From the NCBI GenBank assembly GCA_963402885.1, contig OY727103.1:5990501-6054500 (forward strand): 64,000 nucleotides of DNA. The letters run 5' to 3'. The DNA comes from Antedon bifida. Lineage: Eukaryota > Echinodermata > Crinoidea > Comatulida > Antedonidae. The notes beneath the pieces are model-generated. The model was not told where the DNA came from and made no database searches. It saw only the letters and a program-made list of their open reading frames with translations. Position numbers and translations under genes: made by a program. Shown piece by piece: positions 50,101 to 55,822 of this stretch (position 1 is its first letter; every line of letters starts with the position of its first letter).

Positions 50101-51830
50101 TCAATTCAATTCAATTCATTTCACATTTATTCAATTAATGAAAACTTAGACAATGTAGACAATATAAAACAAATAATGATTTCATTAATTTGGATCAGAC
50201 TTAGAGGCCAAGGCCTGTCTCAGAAAGACCCAACAAAACATAAATACAAAATAAAAATGTGTACAAATTAGATAAAAGTGGCATAAAAATAATAATATAT
50301 TTATGAAATGATAATTTTCCAAATAATTAATCTTAATTTGATGTCTGAATATTTTTGCATTTTCACATTTTTTTAGATTCTCTTTTAAGTTATTCCATAA
50401 TTTAGGTCCATGAACTGTAATAAAAAAATTGGCTTTTGCTAAGTCTTACAAAAGGAACATAAAGTAAATTTGAGTTCTTAAGATAATAACTATGGACAGT
50501 CTTTGGTTTTTTAAATAATGATATTATAGAGAATGGAAGTTGACCTTTAACATATTGGAACATAAAAGTAAGTATTTGTTGTCTATGTAAATCTATTAAT
50601 TTTAAGATATTAAGTTTTTTAAACAATGGTTCAGAAGTTGAGGCAAATGGTGCTAGGTTGATTATTCGAACGACACGTTTTTGGAGTTTTAGTAACCTAT
50701 CCATGTTTGAAGGATAATCACTACACCAAATAAGGTTGCAGTATTGTAAATAAGGAAGGATAAGAGAATTGTATAATGTAATTAAAATATGTTGAGGGAA
50801 AGTAAACTTCAGTTTATTAATTATTCCAATAGATTTAGATACTTTATTTGCAACATAATATTGGTGCGGTTTCCAACTTAGATGTTCGTTTACAATTATA
50901 CCTAAGAATAGAGTTTCAGATTTTTTGTTTATATTTTTTCCATTTAAAGTAACTTTTAAGTTTGATACGTTAACTTTCTTCTGGATGGGATGAAATAATA
51001 AATAATTAGTTTTTTCAATGTTTATTAAAAGTCCATTTGCATCAAACCAAGAACCAATTGTTTTTAACTCATTGTTTATAGTATTGTATAAAATATCTAT
51101 GTTGTCATGCGAGAAAAATAATGTAGTATCATCGGCGAAGGACACAACCTGTAGAGTGTCACTGACACGAGTCAAATCATTTACATATATTAAGAACAAT
51201 AACGGTCCCAGAACAGAACCCTGTGGAACTCCACAGGTTATGTCCCTCGTCGATGATTTACATGAATCCAATGAAACAATATTCTGTGCTCGATTGGTCT
51301 GGATCTGGTAGACATTTTTCTTGTCTGGTTTTGAATTGGGTGTATGCCTTTGTTGATTCTTTAGGTATGTTTTCTGTCTTCGCTATTTGGTTATATAGTT
51401 TGTAACGTCAACTAACAAACCTAATAGGCCTATTGAAATGTTATTTTCATTTCATAGACATCCAAAAGCAATGCAAATCAGGTTTTTGTAAACATTTATA
51501 ATATTTCGGCAGGCTAGTGGATAATGTTCTCTATCGAAAAATGGCGTGTAGTGTTGGTTAGTTTTCCACTGAAATTAAGGATGTGTAAATTGTTTTTGTT
51601 GCACTTAACATACCCAATAAAGGTGATAAGCATGGAATAAAAAAACTATGGGTTTGTTCCTTGGCCTTTACACCAAGTAAGCTGTTCTTGTTTCTAAACT
51701 TCTGCAGGCACTTGACTGCAAACAAACACTAACATAATCACTAAACTAAAAAATAGGAAGAAAAATACTCACTTTGTGAATTGACAAGATTACAAAGTCC
51801 AAATATCAAAATCAGATATGTTAGTAACAT
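25738..51830 (-). CDS. AG2: complete multidomain adhesion GPCR (37 coding exons, about 2,447 aa)
   Basis: Spliced gene from ATG at 51830 to TAG at 25738. Approximate residue ranges: signal peptide and linker 1-51, MAM 52-197, CUB 198-314, LDLa 315-355, MAM 356-501, HYR 502-581, 582-659 and 660-739, EGF 740-787, LDLa 788-825, unknown X domain 826-1022, EGF 1023-1070, LDLa 1071-1110, second X 1111-1306, Ig 1307-1394, unknown exon 1395-1594, Ig 1595-1678, SEA 1679-1779, HormR-like 1780-1855, GAIN 1856-2090, GPS 2091-2142, 7TM and tail 2143-2447. Every exon join I placed uses GT/AG and keeps frame. The GPS keeps both Trp/Cys positions and HLT, so GAIN autoproteolysis is expected and the freed end would begin TNFAILV. 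Adhesion GPCRs couple extracellular binding or mechanical force to G proteins; the ligand is unknown. Oddities: an intragenic duplication of EGF-LDLa-X, relic exons in introns, many TEs. Exon 2 is the least certain part. Confidence 0.85.
26622..26688 (-). CDS. AG2 small 7TM exon (TM4 end to ECL2)
   Basis: 67 nt; GIPLIIVAVCLGIDADDYAAED. It joins in frame on both sides (G|GA and TA|T). Same size and position in AG3. Confidence 0.85.
26689..27412. other. AG2 intron in the 7TM region
   Basis: About 720 bp. A short GCGTTGCGTC direct repeat lies at 27310-27350; otherwise nothing recognised. Confidence 0.4.
27413..27675 (-). CDS. AG2 exon: TM2-TM4
   Basis: 263 nt; QKILINLSLSLLLLYLVFAIG (TM2), GCIAVAALIHYFGLASVFWMTIEAVNMYLMF (TM3 with the conserved Cys and the FWM.IEA motif), then RYFMLKVCVAGYG. 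Confidence 0.9.
28094..28206 (-). CDS. AG2 exon: TM1
   Basis: 113 nt; DYYEPQETYNALSIISLIG then a long hydrophobic TM1. It follows the GPS exon in phase 0. Confidence 0.88.
28347..28449 (-). pseudogene. Duplicated fragment of the GAIN exon in the GPS-TM1 intron
   Basis: About 100 bp nearly identical to 29890-30000 (end of the GAIN-B exon), with a few-base deletion near the middle. It lies 3' of the GPS exon, sense to AG2, with no usable splice sites seen. It is a dead partial exon copy, or a template switch or gene-conversion scar. Confidence 0.75.
28955..29465. mobile_element. Inverted-repeat element with nested (TAA)n-tailed insertion
   Basis: Left arm 28959-29045 and right arm 29396-29462 are inverted versions of a GTTACAACCGCTAATGTAGA / GAACAATCCACCGCTAAT motif, each with the motif repeated. 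Between them are a (TAA)n run and GCGCACATATCC...AAGGCGCTTGTG, the tail of a non-LTR element. A smaller inverted pair, CCCACATCACT/AGTGATGTGGG, lies at 29248-29335. Confidence 0.5.
29501..29656 (-). CDS. AG2 GPS exon
   Basis: 156 nt, phase 0-0. It encodes the GPCR proteolysis site: CVFWDFSLDD, DWSSEGCELNET, VVCLCDHLTNFAILV. The four Cys, two Trp and the HL|T cleavage triad are intact, so the tethered agonist would begin TNFAILV. Confidence 0.93.
29863..30420 (-). CDS. AG2 GAIN domain B exon
   Basis: 558 nt, phase 0-0, 186 residues. Helical start (EVVDNIIHSGMLNL) then a beta-rich part (ISLPPEIALL, IRLYFTVYQNSSLF, SQIISASIEA, PIKLAFLPRH), the expected layout leading into GPS. Confidence 0.88.
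30421..30870. other. AG2 intron in GAIN
   Basis: 450 bp with no recognised element. Confidence 0.4.
30871..31017 (-). CDS. AG2 GAIN domain A exon
   Basis: 147 nt; TEDNVFVIADALADFT, MDEKSVESVANILEDIVN matches the helical GAIN-A signature of adhesion GPCRs. Confidence 0.85.
31123..31235 (-). CDS. AG2 HormR-like second exon
   Basis: 113 nt; AIRHCDGNFISGAEWDNVIITDCD fits the A.R.C....W....C end of a hormone-receptor domain, usually placed just before GAIN. Confidence 0.7.
31461..31574 (-). CDS. AG2 HormR-like first exon
   Basis: 114 nt; SCIGEDLIINGILYSFPDV..GVTADSIQDC. With the next exon it gives four Cys in HormR spacing, but the family match is by pattern only. Confidence 0.65.
31827..32019 (-). 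CDS. AG2 SEA domain second exon
   Basis: 193 nt; VSEIFVMSLKSGSVITVMELYI. The SGSVIT corresponds to the G|SVVV self-cleavage loop of SEA domains. Confidence 0.72.
32444..32553 (-). CDS. AG2 SEA domain first exon
   Basis: 110 nt; LSTFRVNVTFNILFNEDYTNRES, FNNFTNELQKS. The F-N-beta strand followed by a helix fits the SEA start. Combined with the next exon it gives about 101 residues, normal SEA size. Confidence 0.7.
32723..32974 (-). CDS. AG2 Ig domain 2 exon
   Basis: 252-nt phase 1-1 exon; DIGMTVMLECIIEN, YEWYKNGDRIP, GDYTCFGSRS. Conserved Ig Cys pair and central Trp are present. Confidence 0.85.
33280..33879 (-). CDS. AG2 200-residue exon, domain not recognised
   Basis: 600-nt phase 1-1 exon between the two Ig domains. 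Asn-X-Ser/Thr sites are dense (NSTITNITP, NGSYSNSSST), and hydrophobic strands (YVIISIEFTML, GVTVYFQTFNDIIIS, YEITLNSHS) suggest a glycosylated beta-sandwich. About eight Cys, clustered at both ends. I do not recognise a family. Confidence 0.75.
33880..34282. other. AG2 intron
   Basis: About 400 bp, AT-rich, no recognised element. Confidence 0.4.
34283..34350 (-). CDS. AG2 Ig domain 1, second exon
   Basis: 68 nt; YACRVWNIAGTIISETVVISLE, the F-G strands of an Ig fold. Phase 2 join (AC|A) with the preceding exon restores TYAC. Confidence 0.82.
34535..34730 (-). CDS. AG2 Ig domain 1, first exon
   Basis: 196 nt; APTITSVSSSMNINSEESV, LYCVASGIPAAIVQWGKF. With the 68-nt exon this makes a complete I-set-like Ig domain. 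Confidence 0.84.
34997..35312 (-). CDS. AG2 X domain copy 2, third exon
   Basis: 316 nt; VYLKDDETFFEKNL, LVSLSFLPDS, LLSPITCLSQ, SDCKDVCIDRYAEW, DELYGKCI. Six Cys. Unknown family; paralogous to 38658-38976. Confidence 0.8.
35313..35914. other. AG2 intron in X copy 2
   Basis: About 600 bp. A 65-codon hydrophobic plus-strand frame (35622-35819) is AT-rich intron sequence without support as a gene. Confidence 0.4.
35915..36031 (-). CDS. AG2 X domain copy 2, second exon
   Basis: 117 nt; IGVNLSAYIGNEIAEDGTLF, VIIIPVIHFK. Paralogous to 39399-39515. Confidence 0.8.
36464..36618 (-). CDS. AG2 X domain copy 2, first exon
   Basis: 155 nt; CDDLLQLLYNMTETCGELHQ, LFSFRLDFPEANNIIARVR. Paralogous to 39958-40112. 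Confidence 0.8.
36915..37034 (-). CDS. AG2 LDLa exon (duplicated block, copy 2)
   Basis: 120 nt; CTHNELNCESGECISLSKMC, YDCADNSDEPDEC. Complete LDLa with the DNSDE calcium site. Confidence 0.87.
37035..37760. other. AG2 intron
   Basis: About 725 bp, AT-rich, nothing recognised. The equivalent intron in the other block copy (40486-40569) is only 84 bp. Confidence 0.4.
37761..37904 (-). CDS. AG2 EGF exon (duplicated block, copy 2)
   Basis: 144-nt phase 1-1 exon; NPCRNGGIVFQPYE, DDFYCACPPGFRGPTCTG. EGF-like. Confidence 0.85.
38038..38073 (-). pseudogene. HYR exon relic
   Basis: 36 bp matching the middle of the HYR3 exon (AG2, about 41173-41213), with a 7-base deletion. It sits immediately upstream of the EGF exon, where a HYR exon lies in the other block copy. 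Confidence 0.75.
38525..38557 (-). pseudogene. Ig exon relic
   Basis: 33 bp matching the start of the Ig1 exon (34698-34730, GACTGACGTAATAGTTGGTGC type). It lies just 3' of the first X copy, where an Ig exon follows X in the other copy. Confidence 0.75.
38658..38976 (-). CDS. AG2 X domain copy 1, third exon
   Basis: 319 nt; VYLKDEETFFETNLADI, LLSPITCLSQDGHSCVTL, SDCKDVCIDRYAEW, DELYGKCI. One codon longer than copy 2. Confidence 0.8.
38977..39398. other. AG2 intron in X copy 1
   Basis: 422 bp, no element recognised. It is alignable at its ends with the 35313-35914 intron. Confidence 0.4.
39399..39515 (-). CDS. AG2 X domain copy 1, second exon
   Basis: 117 nt; IELNISAFIGNEITENGTLF, IPVIHFR. 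Confidence 0.8.
39958..40112 (-). CDS. AG2 X domain copy 1, first exon
   Basis: 155 nt; CDDLLQLLNNLTSTCGELQQ, LFSFRLTSPEATNIITGVR. Preceded by the LDLa exon. Confidence 0.8.
40372..40485 (-). CDS. AG2 LDLa exon (duplicated block, copy 1)
   Basis: 114 nt; CSRNEFACESGECISLSKMC, YDCADNSDEECQ. Complete LDLa, two codons shorter than copy 2. Confidence 0.87.
40570..40713 (-). CDS. AG2 EGF exon (duplicated block, copy 1)
   Basis: 144 nt; NPCENGGIVVQPYEM, DDFYCACPPGFRGPTCTG. EGF-like. Confidence 0.86.
41013..41252 (-). CDS. AG2 HYR3 exon
   Basis: 240-nt phase 1-1 exon; DVVCPLNITKGALNSDQVS, TVTDNVDSGLSAICTPPSGS, TAVTCSAIDRARN. Complete HYR. Confidence 0.87.
41380..41715 (-). mobile_element. 5S rRNA/tRNA composite SINE-like element, second copy
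   Basis: On the minus strand: 5S-like segment (41710-41672, TGGATGGGAGACCGTCTGG), then A box TGGTGTAATGATAAT and B box GGTTCGAGCC, then a body with GGGGATGTTAAGC and TGTACATAATGCACGTTAAAG. The body core matches 16195-16260. Its intron position is between HYR2 and HYR3 of AG2. Confidence 0.65.
41882..42115 (-). CDS. AG2 HYR2 exon
   Basis: 234 nt; MTCPFDIQESGTDQITVTW, NVDNGLLAICVPTSGS, TNVTCSATD. Confidence 0.87.
41899..42540. repeat. HYR1-HYR2 block near-identical to 1-640
   Basis: Exon 2, the intron and part of exon 1 align base for base with positions 1-400, with about three differences. The outer part of HYR1 differs much more. Confidence 0.9.
42301..42540 (-). CDS. AG2 HYR1 exon
   Basis: 240 nt; NVVCPLNITKGALNSGQVPVSW, TDNFDTGLSATCTPHSGS, TEITCIATDISGN. 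Confidence 0.87.
42742..43056 (-). CDS. AG2 MAM2 second exon
   Basis: 315 nt; MYTTAIPSSWRDVCVEFSYFLG, WRQGQVSFTTSTGFNRLNFVG, IIAVDNVKFSRGTCKG. It is joined directly to HYR1, with no CUB or LDLa between. Confidence 0.83.
43323..43445 (-). CDS. AG2 MAM2 first exon
   Basis: 123 nt; GSISCNFDVDMCGWDPYPVG, PWQLSNYTTNDNINSGPG. Confidence 0.83.
43446..45641. other. AG2 intron between LDLa1 and MAM2
   Basis: About 2.2 kb. The block 44905-45100 is shared with AG1 10640-10800. The remainder has no recognised element or reading frame of note. Confidence 0.5.
45642..45764 (-). CDS. AG2 LDLa1 exon
   Basis: 123 nt; GYLCLDGSRPGVCLDRS, CDGADNCGDLSDEIHGC. Complete LDLa. Confidence 0.87.
45874..46224 (-). 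CDS. AG2 CUB exon
   Basis: 351 nt; INITSPYYPDNQYNQYHCEW, FFDFELKSCCDFLNITYVD, a longer final loop (HTSYLYDRSVNRGF) than in AG1 CUBs. Confidence 0.86.
46345..46645 (-). mobile_element. Diverged copy of the tRNA-bearing repeat
   Basis: Aligns with the 52718-53081 unit from ATCTGTGAAAATGAGAAAA to GATCACCGAAGAGAT. The tRNA-like core (46385-46460) carries several substitutions. Inserted in the CUB-MAM1 intron of AG2. Confidence 0.75.
46672..46983 (-). CDS. AG2 MAM1 second exon
   Basis: 312 nt; NIPSSWDYFCIKFKYYCKD, WQQGQISFIGGSSYVQFIG, NIVAIDDVNITGGTCEG. The most divergent MAM of the set. Confidence 0.82.
47252..47812. mobile_element. MITE with 34-bp terminal inverted repeats
   Basis: Left TIR 47252-47285 begins CTGCCCCACCAAGGCAAAG. 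The right TIR 47779-47812 is its reverse complement with one mismatch. It is flanked by a 4-bp direct repeat TATT on both sides (47248-47251, 47813-47816). No transposase ORF; the interior contains a minisatellite. Confidence 0.85.
47319..47512. repeat. Minisatellite inside the MITE
   Basis: Units built from GGCATGATTTG(T/C)GTATTTTGGCAAAGCA, in about 42-bp and about 59-bp versions; the longer contains TAGCGCCCTCAATTTGCG. Confidence 0.85.
47920..48045 (-). CDS. AG2 MAM1 first exon
   Basis: 126 nt; GSITCNFDVDMCGWNPYGH, PWQLSNDTTDDNINPGPG. Starts in phase 1. Confidence 0.84.
48937..49630. mobile_element. AGTCGCGT-ended inverted-repeat element
   Basis: Starts AGTCGCGTGGACGCGACTC with an internal palindrome and a GTCGGTCGGTC tract (48961-49003). 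It ends with GGTCGGTCGGTAA and GCACGCGACT (inverted start). No ORF. GC-richer and CpG-containing relative to its surroundings. Confidence 0.6.
50100..51310 (-). mobile_element. CR1/Jockey-like LINE, 3' RT fragment
   Basis: An uninterrupted frame of about 290 codons from about 51310 to 50402 carries RT blocks CGVPQGSVLGPLLFLIYVND, SFADDTTLFF (catalytic ADD) and a C-terminal part (LPYLQYCNLIWCS, LLKLQKRVVRII) typical of CR1/Jockey-type LINEs. The endonuclease and N-terminal RT are absent, i.e. 5'-truncated. The 3' end lies near a CAATT-type repeat at 50101-50125. The open frame implies a fairly recent insertion into the AG2 intron, same strand as AG2. Confidence 0.85.
51614..51710 (-). CDS. AG2 exon 2 (frame shifted relative to AG1)
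   Basis: Paralogous to AG1 exon 2, but in AG1's frame it meets TAG after five codons. Read from TGC in the next frame it is open and ends at GTATGT in phase 1, giving CLQKFRNKNSLLGVKAKE... This frame is the one that the 57-nt exon 1 of AG2 would supply. Direct splicing of exon 1 to MAM1 would hit a stop. Tentative. Confidence 0.4.
51774..51830 (-). CDS. AG2 exon 1: signal peptide
   Basis: ATG at 51830; MLLTYLILIFGLCNLVN is a signal-peptide-like hydrophobic start. By alignment it is one base shorter than the AG1 exon (57 versus 58 nt) near the donor, changing the splice phase from 1 to 0. Confidence 0.7.
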
Positions 51831-52559
51831 TTTTATGTGTAAACAAAATGTAGGTACAATAATCATCTGATACAATCAAAACTGAAAAAAAAAAAATTCT
51901 CTCAAAGCAATATCTGCAACACAATTTGAAAATGTTTGGATGTCATACTTTACGTTTAACTTAGTAATACTATCATTTTCATATCTACTATAGTAGACCT
52001 TGGTATATCCCAAATTATGTCCATACATTTACCTAAAGTTAAGTTACTAAATAAGATATGATGACTGAAGTTGATGTCAACTTTAAGAAAACCAAAATAC
52101 TGTATTTATACACGGAAGGGAATAAGCAGCTTGGACGAGAGTCTGGAATGTTCCATTCATCGCCAATCAAACCGTTTGAATAAACGTATATTCTACCTAC
52201 TAACATAGTAATTTTTAGGTGGTTAAAATCAGTACCGAAAATATTTAACACATTTATATACTAACAAGTAAAACTCCTGAAATCAAATATGTAGGCCTAA
52301 ATAGTTTAAGAATGATTTTCTTAGGCGTTTAACCTTTCATTTAAATACAGGAGGTCTATGACTGAATAAATCGTATTTGAAAACAAGTTTTTCTTTTACC
52401 TAATCTCAGATAAAGGTGTTAGATATTTTGAAATCATTAAAAACAATTACTTTTATTACATGATCGTATAATAAAACAAGTTATAATTAAATAGAATAGG
52501 CCTAATATTTTTAAGGAGTAATTATGAAATCAAAGTTTGCGATGGAAAGACATGAAAAA

Positions 52560-52720
52560 TAAATGAATGTAATTATATATATATATTATTATTACATATA
52601 AATCCAAAGGCAAATTACTGGAAAAATGACAATGCTGTGGGTATCAGTGGCTGGATCTCAATGGAGATACAATATATATATATATATATATATAGATATA
52701 TATATATATATATATATAAA
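52560..52720. repeat. (TA)n microsatellites
   Basis: TA runs at 52575-52586, 52672-52694 and 52699-52717. The last borders the 364-bp repeat array. Confidence 0.85.
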
Positions 52721-52828
52721 CACAGTAGGCAAAGAACATTAATTCTAAACCGCCCGGTGATATACTGAAATTTAATTAATTAATTTGAAACGATAAAGAT
52801 GAGGAAATCTGTGAGAATGAGAAAAAGT

Positions 52829-52900
52829 CGCCCCAACCGAGACTCGAACTCGGACCGTCTGCTTGATATGCAGTTGCCCTAACCATTAGACCACTGGGGC
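52829..52900 (-). tRNA. tRNA-like sequence, anticodon AUC (Asp-type), within repeat
   Basis: Acceptor GCCCCAG pairs with TTGGGGC. D-loop AATGGTTA. Anticodon stem CTGC/GCAG with loop ATATCAA. T-arm CCGAG-TTCGAGT-CTCGG. No CCA or intron. The first anticodon-stem pair is A-A. It belongs to a mobile repeat, so it is probably a SINE-type relic rather than a cellular tRNA. Confidence 0.5.
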
Positions 52901-53192
52901 TTTCATGGTATTGTTCAAACTCGATTGGATAGCGACTCTTTAACATTCTCGGCGTGGTACGGCGGAACAGCACTAGTCCTCAGTTGTACGCACGCGCAAC
53001 AGAGATCAAATTGATACGCCCTCATCTTTCAGTATTTTTATTCACGAGGCGGGATCTCCGAAGAGATACTTTTATATATATAAACACAGTAGGCAAAGAA
53101 CATTAATTCTAAACCGCCCGGTGATATACTGAAATTTAATTAATTAATTTGAAACGATAAAGATGAGGAAATCTGTGAGAATGAGAAAAAGT

Positions 53193-53264
53193 CGCCCCAA
53201 CCGAGACTCGAACTCGGACCGTCTGCTTGATATGCAGTTGCCCTAACCATTAGACCACTGGGGC
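53193..53264 (-). tRNA. tRNA-like sequence, second identical copy
   Basis: Same sequence as at 52829-52900, exactly 364 bp further on. Confidence 0.5.
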
Positions 53265-53743
53265 TTTCATGGTATTGTTCAAACTCGATTGGATAGCGAC
53301 TCTTTAACATTCTCGGCGTGGTACGGCGGAACAGCACTAGTCCTCAGTTGTACGCACGCGCAACAGAGATCAAATTGATACGCCCTCATCTTTCAGTATT
53401 TTTATTCACGAGGCGGGATCTCCGAAGAGATACTTTTATATATATAAACACAGTAGGCAAAGAACATTAATTCTAAACCGCCCGGTGATATACTGAAATT
53501 TAATTAATTAATTTGAAACGATAAAGATGAGGAAATCTGTGAGAATGTATATATATATATATCATATATATTTATATATATATAAACAAATTGGGCAATG
53601 AACATTAATTCGAAACCGCCCTTTGATATACTGAAACCAAATCAAATAAGCAAAAATATAAATCAAAACGATAAAGTAAAACAGCCAGAAAAGAAATTAA
53701 ATTGATGAGAATTATAATAGTATGCAGCAACAGAGTTACTTAC

Positions 53744-53850
53744 CAAAATAATAACCATACTTTTGGAAGCAGACTTGAAAACATAAGCTGTAAGAAGTCG
53801 AGTTTTCCAGTTTGTGCTTGTGAAAGGCACAAGTTTTGCAAACGAGTAAT
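53744..53850 (-). other. AG2 non-coding 5' leader exon (start approximate)
   Basis: Donor TTTG|GTAAGTAACTC at 53744, conserved with AG1 18497. The upstream stretch TTCCAGTTTGTGCTT and AAGTCG is shared. No ORF. Intron 1 to the signal-peptide exon is about 1.9 kb and holds the tRNA-repeat array. Confidence 0.5.
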
Positions 53851-53879
53851 ACTTATATCTTTATCTTCTTTTGATATGC

Positions 53880-53930
53880 TGATTTTCTATTGTATTTGGA
53901 TATAATAAGCGCGTCTGATTGGTTATTTAA
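53880..53930 (-). promoter_or_regulatory. AG2 promoter: CCAAT box and TATATCC motif
   Basis: CCAAT (minus strand) at 53922-53918 with CGCTTATTATATCCAAAT just downstream, as in AG1. The TATAAATA seen in AG1 is mutated here. Confidence 0.45.
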
Positions 53931-55499
53931 TATAAAGTGTTCTGTAACTGTTGTTCTTGATTTAATTGTTCCTGTAACTCCTGGAAAACTATTCTATAAA
54001 TAGTGTAATAACAATCTTCTAAAAACATAATTTAGGCCTATATAATGACATTTAGATCAATTTTTTTCTGTGTTTCTAAAGGTTGAAGTTTTTTTTATAA
54101 ACAACAAATACGGTAATATGTGATGTGTTACCGGATTTTATTTTTTATAGTCATATACGGTCGTTCTAAAATTAAATGAATAAAAGGAAATCTAATATGG
54201 AAGAGTCTGGGTTTATGATGTTAGACAAACAAAGAAAAGATAAGTGAATTTCACGTTACCTGGTAGTTTTGTGCAAATGGTATATATCTCGTTAGGAAAG
54301 AAAAAATAATTAAAAAAAAGTTTTTTTTTGTATCAATCACCGCTTTCAATTTACTTTATTAGACCTATCATTATCATTGTAGTACACTATAACTTTCACA
54401 GAAAGCCCCCTGTTTTTACCTTTCTTATCATATGGTATTTTTATTTTCTATAAAACATCGTATACATACACAAAATATACACTAAACAGGAAATTAAAAA
54501 ATAGTGCATCATTATTTGACATTCCTAACATTACCTGTTCAAAAACATTAAACCGAAGGAATTCTTTAGATTGAGATACTGTAATTACAATTTTGTATGA
54601 AAAGGCCTAGGTACAACAATATAATTTTTTTTTTTTAATTCAGGGAATCAGCCAAAGAGAAGTGTATGTGTGTGTTTGTCCTACTATAATATGTAGCCAA
54701 TGCAAAATAAATTAAATGTATACTTGTATTTTCTACCACTACCAATAGGCCTAAGTGTTTATTTATCACGTCTAAATATAACAAAATACAAAATTAAAAT
54801 GTAAATATTGATTGTACAACTTGGCACGGGAGCAATCGCAATTCGTAATAGTTCTAATTTGGTTTTCTTTGAAAATTTCCAATAATTATATCTATAACCC
54901 TAAATATAGCATGATACGTCTGTTTGTTTTTATTGTTTCTCTGCACACACACATAACATTTACAATGAAAGACCAGAATTTCAACCATTCATTTTTAGTA
55001 TAGGCCCTACTCAACAGTATTCCCCTGAGAGTGAGAGTGTATTATAATAAAACAAATATCTATCTCGTGACCAATGAATAATAACAATGAGTGAGAATAC
55101 AATATCAATATTTTTACAGCTTTCAAGTTCTGGGCCAATTAATAGAAACCCTTAGAAAGTAAATATTCAGTATCATACATTTGTCTAAACCTTGATTCTC
55201 AAATAAAATACCATTATATTCCAGATACATATTGTATACTATTTTTAAAGTGTTCACATTTCCGTTTACAAACATAATAAGGAATTAAAGATTTTTGATG
55301 TGTCATGTTGTGACTAGAGGCCTTAACAAACACGAACATCAGAAATAAATAATACGTAATTTTAAAGTAGCCATGACCAAAAGTAATTTTATTAAAGAAA
55401 TATTCATTAAGGAACTTACAAAGCAGTTGCTATTTAAGTAGGATATACAGACAGTACTAGATGATCAAATATATGATAAATATATATATATATATATAT

Positions 55500-55822
55500 A
55501 TAAACAAATCAGGCAAAGAACATTAATTCTAAACCGCCCGGTGATATACTGAAATTTAATTAATTAATTTGAAACGATAAAGATGAGGAAATCTGTGAAA
55601 ATGAGAAAAAGTCGCCCAACCGAGACTCGAACTCGGACCGCCTGCTTGATATGCAGATGTCCTAACCATTAGACCACTGGGGCTTTCATGGTATTGTTCA
55701 AACTCGATTGGATAGCGACTCTTTAACATTCTCGGCGTGGTACGGCGGAACAGCACTAGTCCTCAGTTGTACGCACGCGCACCAGAGATCAAATTGATAC
55801 GCCCTCATCTTTCAGTATTTTT
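55500..55822 (-). mobile_element. tRNA-bearing repeat, single copy
   Basis: Same element as 52718-53081, next to a (TA)n tract at 55480-55502. Its tRNA-like core is at 55613-55683, with one acceptor base deleted but a better-paired anticodon stem (TCTGC/GCAGG). Confidence 0.8.

Larger units (their letters stand above)
48046..51613. other. AG2 intron between exon 2 and MAM1
   Basis: About 3.6 kb, far longer than the AG1 counterpart (about 1.1 kb) because of the LINE at 50.1-51.3 kb and the TIR-like element at 48.9-49.6 kb. The remainder is AT-rich without features. Confidence 0.6.
52718..53549 (-). mobile_element. tRNA-bearing repeat, 364-bp unit in 2.3 tandem copies
   Basis: Copies at 52718-53081, 53082-53445 and 53446-53549 (partial). 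I see no difference between the first two. Each full unit is bounded by TATATATA and contains a tRNA-like cloverleaf flanked by about 130 bp and 160 bp of unique sequence. It lies in AG2 intron 1, just downstream of the leader exon. Confidence 0.9.

Noticed and set aside
52776..53337. Repeated 65-codon ORFs (also 55556-55756)
   Set aside because: They read through the tRNA-bearing repeat; identity reflects DNA duplication.
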